DNA from: Bacteroidota bacterium
GTDB taxonomy: Bacteria > Bacteroidota > Bacteroidia > Bacteroidales > FEN-979
Direction of reading: 5' to 3'
Length of the DNA: 64,000 nt
NCBI GenBank assembly: GCA_026391835.1
Contig: JAPLDF010000038.1
Location: 1 to 64,000, forward strand
Shown here one piece after another: positions 61,276 through 64,000 of the stretch (the stretch's first letter is position 1; each line of letters starts with the position of its first letter). A program made the translations under genes and the position numbers. Below the pieces are notes generated by a model that was given only the letters and a program-made list of their open reading frames with translations, searched no databases and had not been told where the DNA came from.

Positions 61276-64000
61276 TCAATTCTTTTTCTGGTCTTCTGCC
61301 ATCTCCCCCGGGTAATCGATATCCGGTCCTGTGGAAAGCGCTTTCCAGTCGAATTTTTCATCCAGCGGGGTCAACGCTTTTTGCGGATCAAAGATACGCA
61401 GATCAGGCGGCAAAGCTTCATATGGCGTGAAGTCGGGATTTCCGGTGAACATATCCGACAAATCGGTCGCCCCGGCATCGTACTGGTTAAGGTATGGCAA
61501 GCCGAGGATGTTCCAGAAGGTTTTGAAGATACTGCCAAAACTGTAATGAACGTGGCCGACATGGCCCCTTTTTGCATAAGGAGAAATCACCATCAGCACA
61601 CTCCGGTGTGCATCCACGTGATCCACCCCGTTTTGCGCGTCATCCTCGGTAACCACGATGGCCATATGTTTCCAGTAAGGCGTATGGCTGAGAAACTCCA
61701 CGATGCGGCCAAGTGCAAGGTCATTGTCGGCCATGTAACTCTCCCTGAACGGGTATCCGGCATCAGGCCGCTCGCCCGCGCCATGGTCATTGGGCAGGAT
61801 GACGGTAAGGACGGCAGGCATGGTTTTTCCCCGGCCGGTCCATTTTTCATTGAACTCCCTGGTAAACTGGCTCACCCTGTACTGGTCGGGTATGGCCATG
61901 TTGAACGTGGCATAGGTTTTTGAAGTCCTTGTAAACACGGGCGCCGGCATCGGGTAGTTGGTAAAGTACCGGATGCCGAATTCCTTAAAGGTATCTTTAT
62001 AAAATGCGGGTTCAAACATGACCCCGAATCCGAAATTGAAAAACTCAACGCCATTGCGCCCGAGATGATCCCACATCGAGCCGGCTTCGTTGTAATCTTC
62101 GGGGTAAATGGCACCGGCCGAACCGGTCATGCCAAGGCTTCCTGGTGCCTTCGACGCCGGGTTGTAGGTGCGGTTCCCTCCATAACTCGCCGGAACCGTC
62201 GCCTCCACCCATTCGTTCGGGTAGGTATTCACCAGCCACCGGTGCCCGTCTGCCGAAACATCCGAATCAACATAAAAATTATCGGCAACCGAATACCGTG
62301 CGGCCAGTTTCAGGTGGTTTGGCATGACGGTGGCTTTTTCAACCTGGCGCGTTCGGTCCTTATTGCGAAAAGATACACCCCTTCCGTAACGTGCAAGGGA
62401 CGGATCTCCCCTGCTTCCTGCAAGTTGTCCGAACACCTCGTCGTAGGTGCGGTTTTCCTTCGAAATAAACACGATATATTTTACCGGCGACTCCCGCTCT
62501 CCGCCATACACCGGGATGGGATTGTCCTTGCGGGCCCGCCTGGCATCGCCAAGGGTCCCGATCCTGAAATTGTTGCTGACAACACGCCCGGTATAGCTTT
62601 TCAACACCTCATCCGGCGGAATGCCGATGACCGAAACCGAGCCTTTCATCAAACACCCGATATAGGTTCCTTCCGGCCCGGTTTTGTAGACTTTTCCGCC
62701 ATTGGGGCCGCTTCCAAATCCTTTGGCATTGGCAACGATCAAACTTTTACCGTTCCTGGTCACGGCCAGCTTTGAAGGAAACCAGCCGACCGGGATGTGG
62801 CCTATTACTGTCAGTGTTGGGATATCAATGACACCAACCGCATTGATCCCCGATTCGGCTACATAGAGGCGCTTTTCATCGGGCGACACCGCCAGTCCAA
62901 ACGGAATGACGCCCCTGAAATTTTTAACCGCTTCGTGCAGTTGCAGCCGTATCTCCTTCACAACCCGGTTGTTTTTAATGTCGATAACGGAAATATTATC
63001 ATTGTTCCCGTTGCTGGCAAAGACATATTTTGAGGTTGACACCATCGAATTCGGGCTGGAACCGCCAACGGCAGGAATACCCTCCACCAGGGCACCTACC
63101 GGCGTCCCGGTTTTTATCTTTGCAACAACCGCAGGGTGCCGCATGCCGGCAATGTCGATCGCCCAAACTGAGAAGGATTCAGGCACATTTGGTTCCCCCA
63201 GGCCGGGAACATGCATTCCGCCTATGTCCACCCCCTCCTTCATCTCCTTCGACCCATAGGCAAACGGGGGATACCTCAATGCGTGTGCATAATCCTTTTT
63301 TTCTTCGATGGAATCTGTCTTCTGATAGGCAAACATACCGGCATTGGCCACATAGACCATCTTCTCATCGGGCGATAGTGCAATTCCGAACGGATACCGT
63401 CCAACCGGAACGCTGCCGGCGACCTTCCCCGTATGCAGATCGATGATCACCATGCGGAAGTTGGTTTGGTCCACTGCATACAGGAACCTGCCGTCTTTCC
63501 CCAGTACCATATCTCCGATATAACCATCCGGGTGTTTTTTCCCGCCCGTCTCCTGCGAACAGTCAATAGAATCGATCTTCCTGCCATTTTCAACCGAAAA
63601 AAGATAGACCTTATTCGCCTGTCCGCCAGCCACATAAACGACCTTCTGGTCGGGCGAGATCGCCAGCCCCATGAATACGGAGGCCAGGATGCCGGCATCG
63701 GTCAATGGTCCAGGAGGTACCTGCATCACAGCAGGATGCGCAGTTTGCAACCCCCTGATGATGGAGATGGAGAGGGGCCTCACGCCCGAGTTCGCTGTTA
63801 CCGCAATATTCCCGTCGTTGCTGATCGCCAGGCCATAAGGATGCGGGGCGGTTTCAACAGAAGTTCCCGCCGGGGTAAGAAATCTTCCGTTCGGGAGAAC
63901 CGTGATGCCGCTTTTCCGGATGGAGGTGTATGCTGTTCCTGCAGGTGCCGACAGTACCGAAAGTTCACTTTTATGCCGGGAACAGGCCAGTTGAAAAACT
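61276..64000 (-). CDS. YncE-like propeller/phosphoesterase lipoprotein, 5' end outside the window
   Basis: The reading frame is open from the stop at 61276 to the right edge; I see about 907 residues. The visible start is VFQLACSRHKSEL, a lipoprotein signal end (Cys in LACS), so only the first signal residues lie beyond the edge. Residues about 40-440 are a YncE-type beta-propeller (PYGLAISNDGNIAV, PFGIALSPDEKMVYVAN, VPVGWFPSKLAVTRNGKS). From about 500 onwards is a phosphoesterase/alkaline-phosphatase-superfamily domain: VFISKENRTYDEVFGQL, YSVADNFYVDSDVSADGHRW and IVVTEDDAQNGVDHVDAHRS. It is thought to hydrolyse phosphate esters at the cell surface; the substrate is unknown. An internal GTG at 63783 is not the true start. 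Confidence 0.9.
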   Translation of the reverse strand, partial: VFQLACSRHKSELSVLSAPAGTAYTSIRKSGITVLPNGRFLTPAGTSVETAPHPYGLAISNDGNIAVTANSGVRPLSISIIRGLQTAHPAVMQVPPGPLTDAGILASVFMGLAISPDQKVVYVAGGQANKVYLFSVENGRKIDSIDCSQETGGKKHPDGYIGDMVLGKDGRFLYAVDQTNFRMVIIDLHTGKVAGSVPVGRYPFGIALSPDEKMVYVANAGMFAYQKTDSIEEKKDYAHALRYPPFAYGSKEMKEGVDIGGMHVPGLGEPNVPESFSVWAIDIAGMRHPAVVAKIKTGTPVGALVEGIPAVGGSSPNSMVSTSKYVFASNGNNDNISVIDIKNNRVVKEIRLQLHEAVKNFRGVIPFGLAVSPDEKRLYVAESGINAVGVIDIPTLTVIGHIPVGWFPSKLAVTRNGKSLIVANAKGFGSGPNGGKVYKTGPEGTYIGCLMKGSVSVIGIPPDEVLKSYTGRVVSNNFRIGTLGDARRARKDNPIPVYGGERESPVKYIVFISKENRTYDEVFGQLAGSRGDPSLARYGRGVSFRNKDRTRQVEKATVMPNHLKLAARYSVADNFYVDSDVSADGHRWLVNTYPNEWVEATVPASYGGNRTYNPASKAPGSLGMTGSAGAIYPEDYNEAGSMWDHLGRNGVEFFNFGFGVMFEPAFYKDTFKEFGIRYFTNYPMPAPVFTRTSKTYATFNMAIPDQYRVSQFTREFNEKWTGRGKTMPAVLTVILPNDHGAGERPDAGYPFRESYMADNDLALGRIVEFLSHTPYWKHMAIVVTEDDAQNGVDHVDAHRSVLMVISPYAKRGHVGHVHYSFGSIFKTFWNILGLPYLNQYDAGATDLSDMFTGNPDFTPYEALPPDLRIFDPQKALTPLDEKFDWKALSTGPDIDYPGEMAEDQKKN

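Overview
The window reads as a chromosomal piece of an environmental, probably anaerobic or facultative member of the Bacteroidota. Evidence: several secreted proteins end in type IX secretion (T9SS, type A) sorting domains; there are LytS/LytTR two-component pairs, PF12833-free TPR-HTH and TPR-kinase regulators of the Bacteroidota style, a short NuoG without the molybdopterin domain, and many transcription units preceded by the Bacteroidota -7 element TAnnTTTG. No rRNA, tRNA, CRISPR array, integrase or intact insertion sequence was seen.

Layout. 1-508: the 5' end of an unidentified minus-strand gene and a repeat-rich spacer. 509-14462 (minus): a complete 14-subunit complex I operon in the order nuoA-B-C-D-E-F-G-H-I-J-K-L-M-N, interrupted only by a four-helix-bundle (23S intervening-sequence type) gene between nuoJ and nuoK and by several short hairpin repeats. 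14792-23510 (plus): a small exported protein, two tandem aryl-sulfate sulfotransferase-like T9SS proteins, a Reg_prop propeller T9SS protein and a CotH-kinase/lamin-tail T9SS protein. 23607-28520 (plus): a tightly packed module with a lipoprotein, a YD-repeat-like exported protein, a VTC-type polyphosphate polymerase domain protein, a DUF4956 membrane protein, a DUF2490 outer-membrane protein and a LytS/LytTR pair, most joined by overlapping start and stop codons. 28624-30225: a lipoprotein alpha/beta hydrolase and thymidylate kinase.

30369-36865 (minus): a MacB-type ABC permease, its ATPase, a MacA-type adaptor and a TolC-type channel (a tripartite efflux system), preceded by a second LytS/LytTR pair. 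37010-39116 (plus): sigma-54 (rpoN) and a membrane protein. 39117-42217 (minus): outer-membrane barrel, sugar nucleotidyltransferase and FucP-type sugar permease. 42440-42742: a truncated ORF6N protein. 43513-49787 (minus): a phosphate module phoU-pstB-pstA-pstC-pstS plus a phosphate-type porin. 49924-60087 (minus): an orphan TPR-PAS histidine kinase, a CopA-type P-ATPase, a 1003-residue T9SS BNR-repeat protein, a small protein and a TPR-HTH regulator. 60243-61086: an uncharacterised protein and a toxin-antitoxin remnant in which the Doc toxin is cut off after 46 recognisable residues. 61276-64000: a YncE-propeller/phosphoesterase lipoprotein that runs off the right edge.

Working together: the nuo genes encode the respiratory proton pump; the phosphate genes import phosphate across both membranes; the CotH-VTC-DUF4956-DUF2490 set with its own two-component system looks like an envelope pathway of unknown purpose (best candidate here for an undescribed system). 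A striking background feature is the number of unrelated intergenic repeat families, each built from 6-12 bp degenerate units and usually folded as a long inverted repeat, several of them inside the nuo operon.
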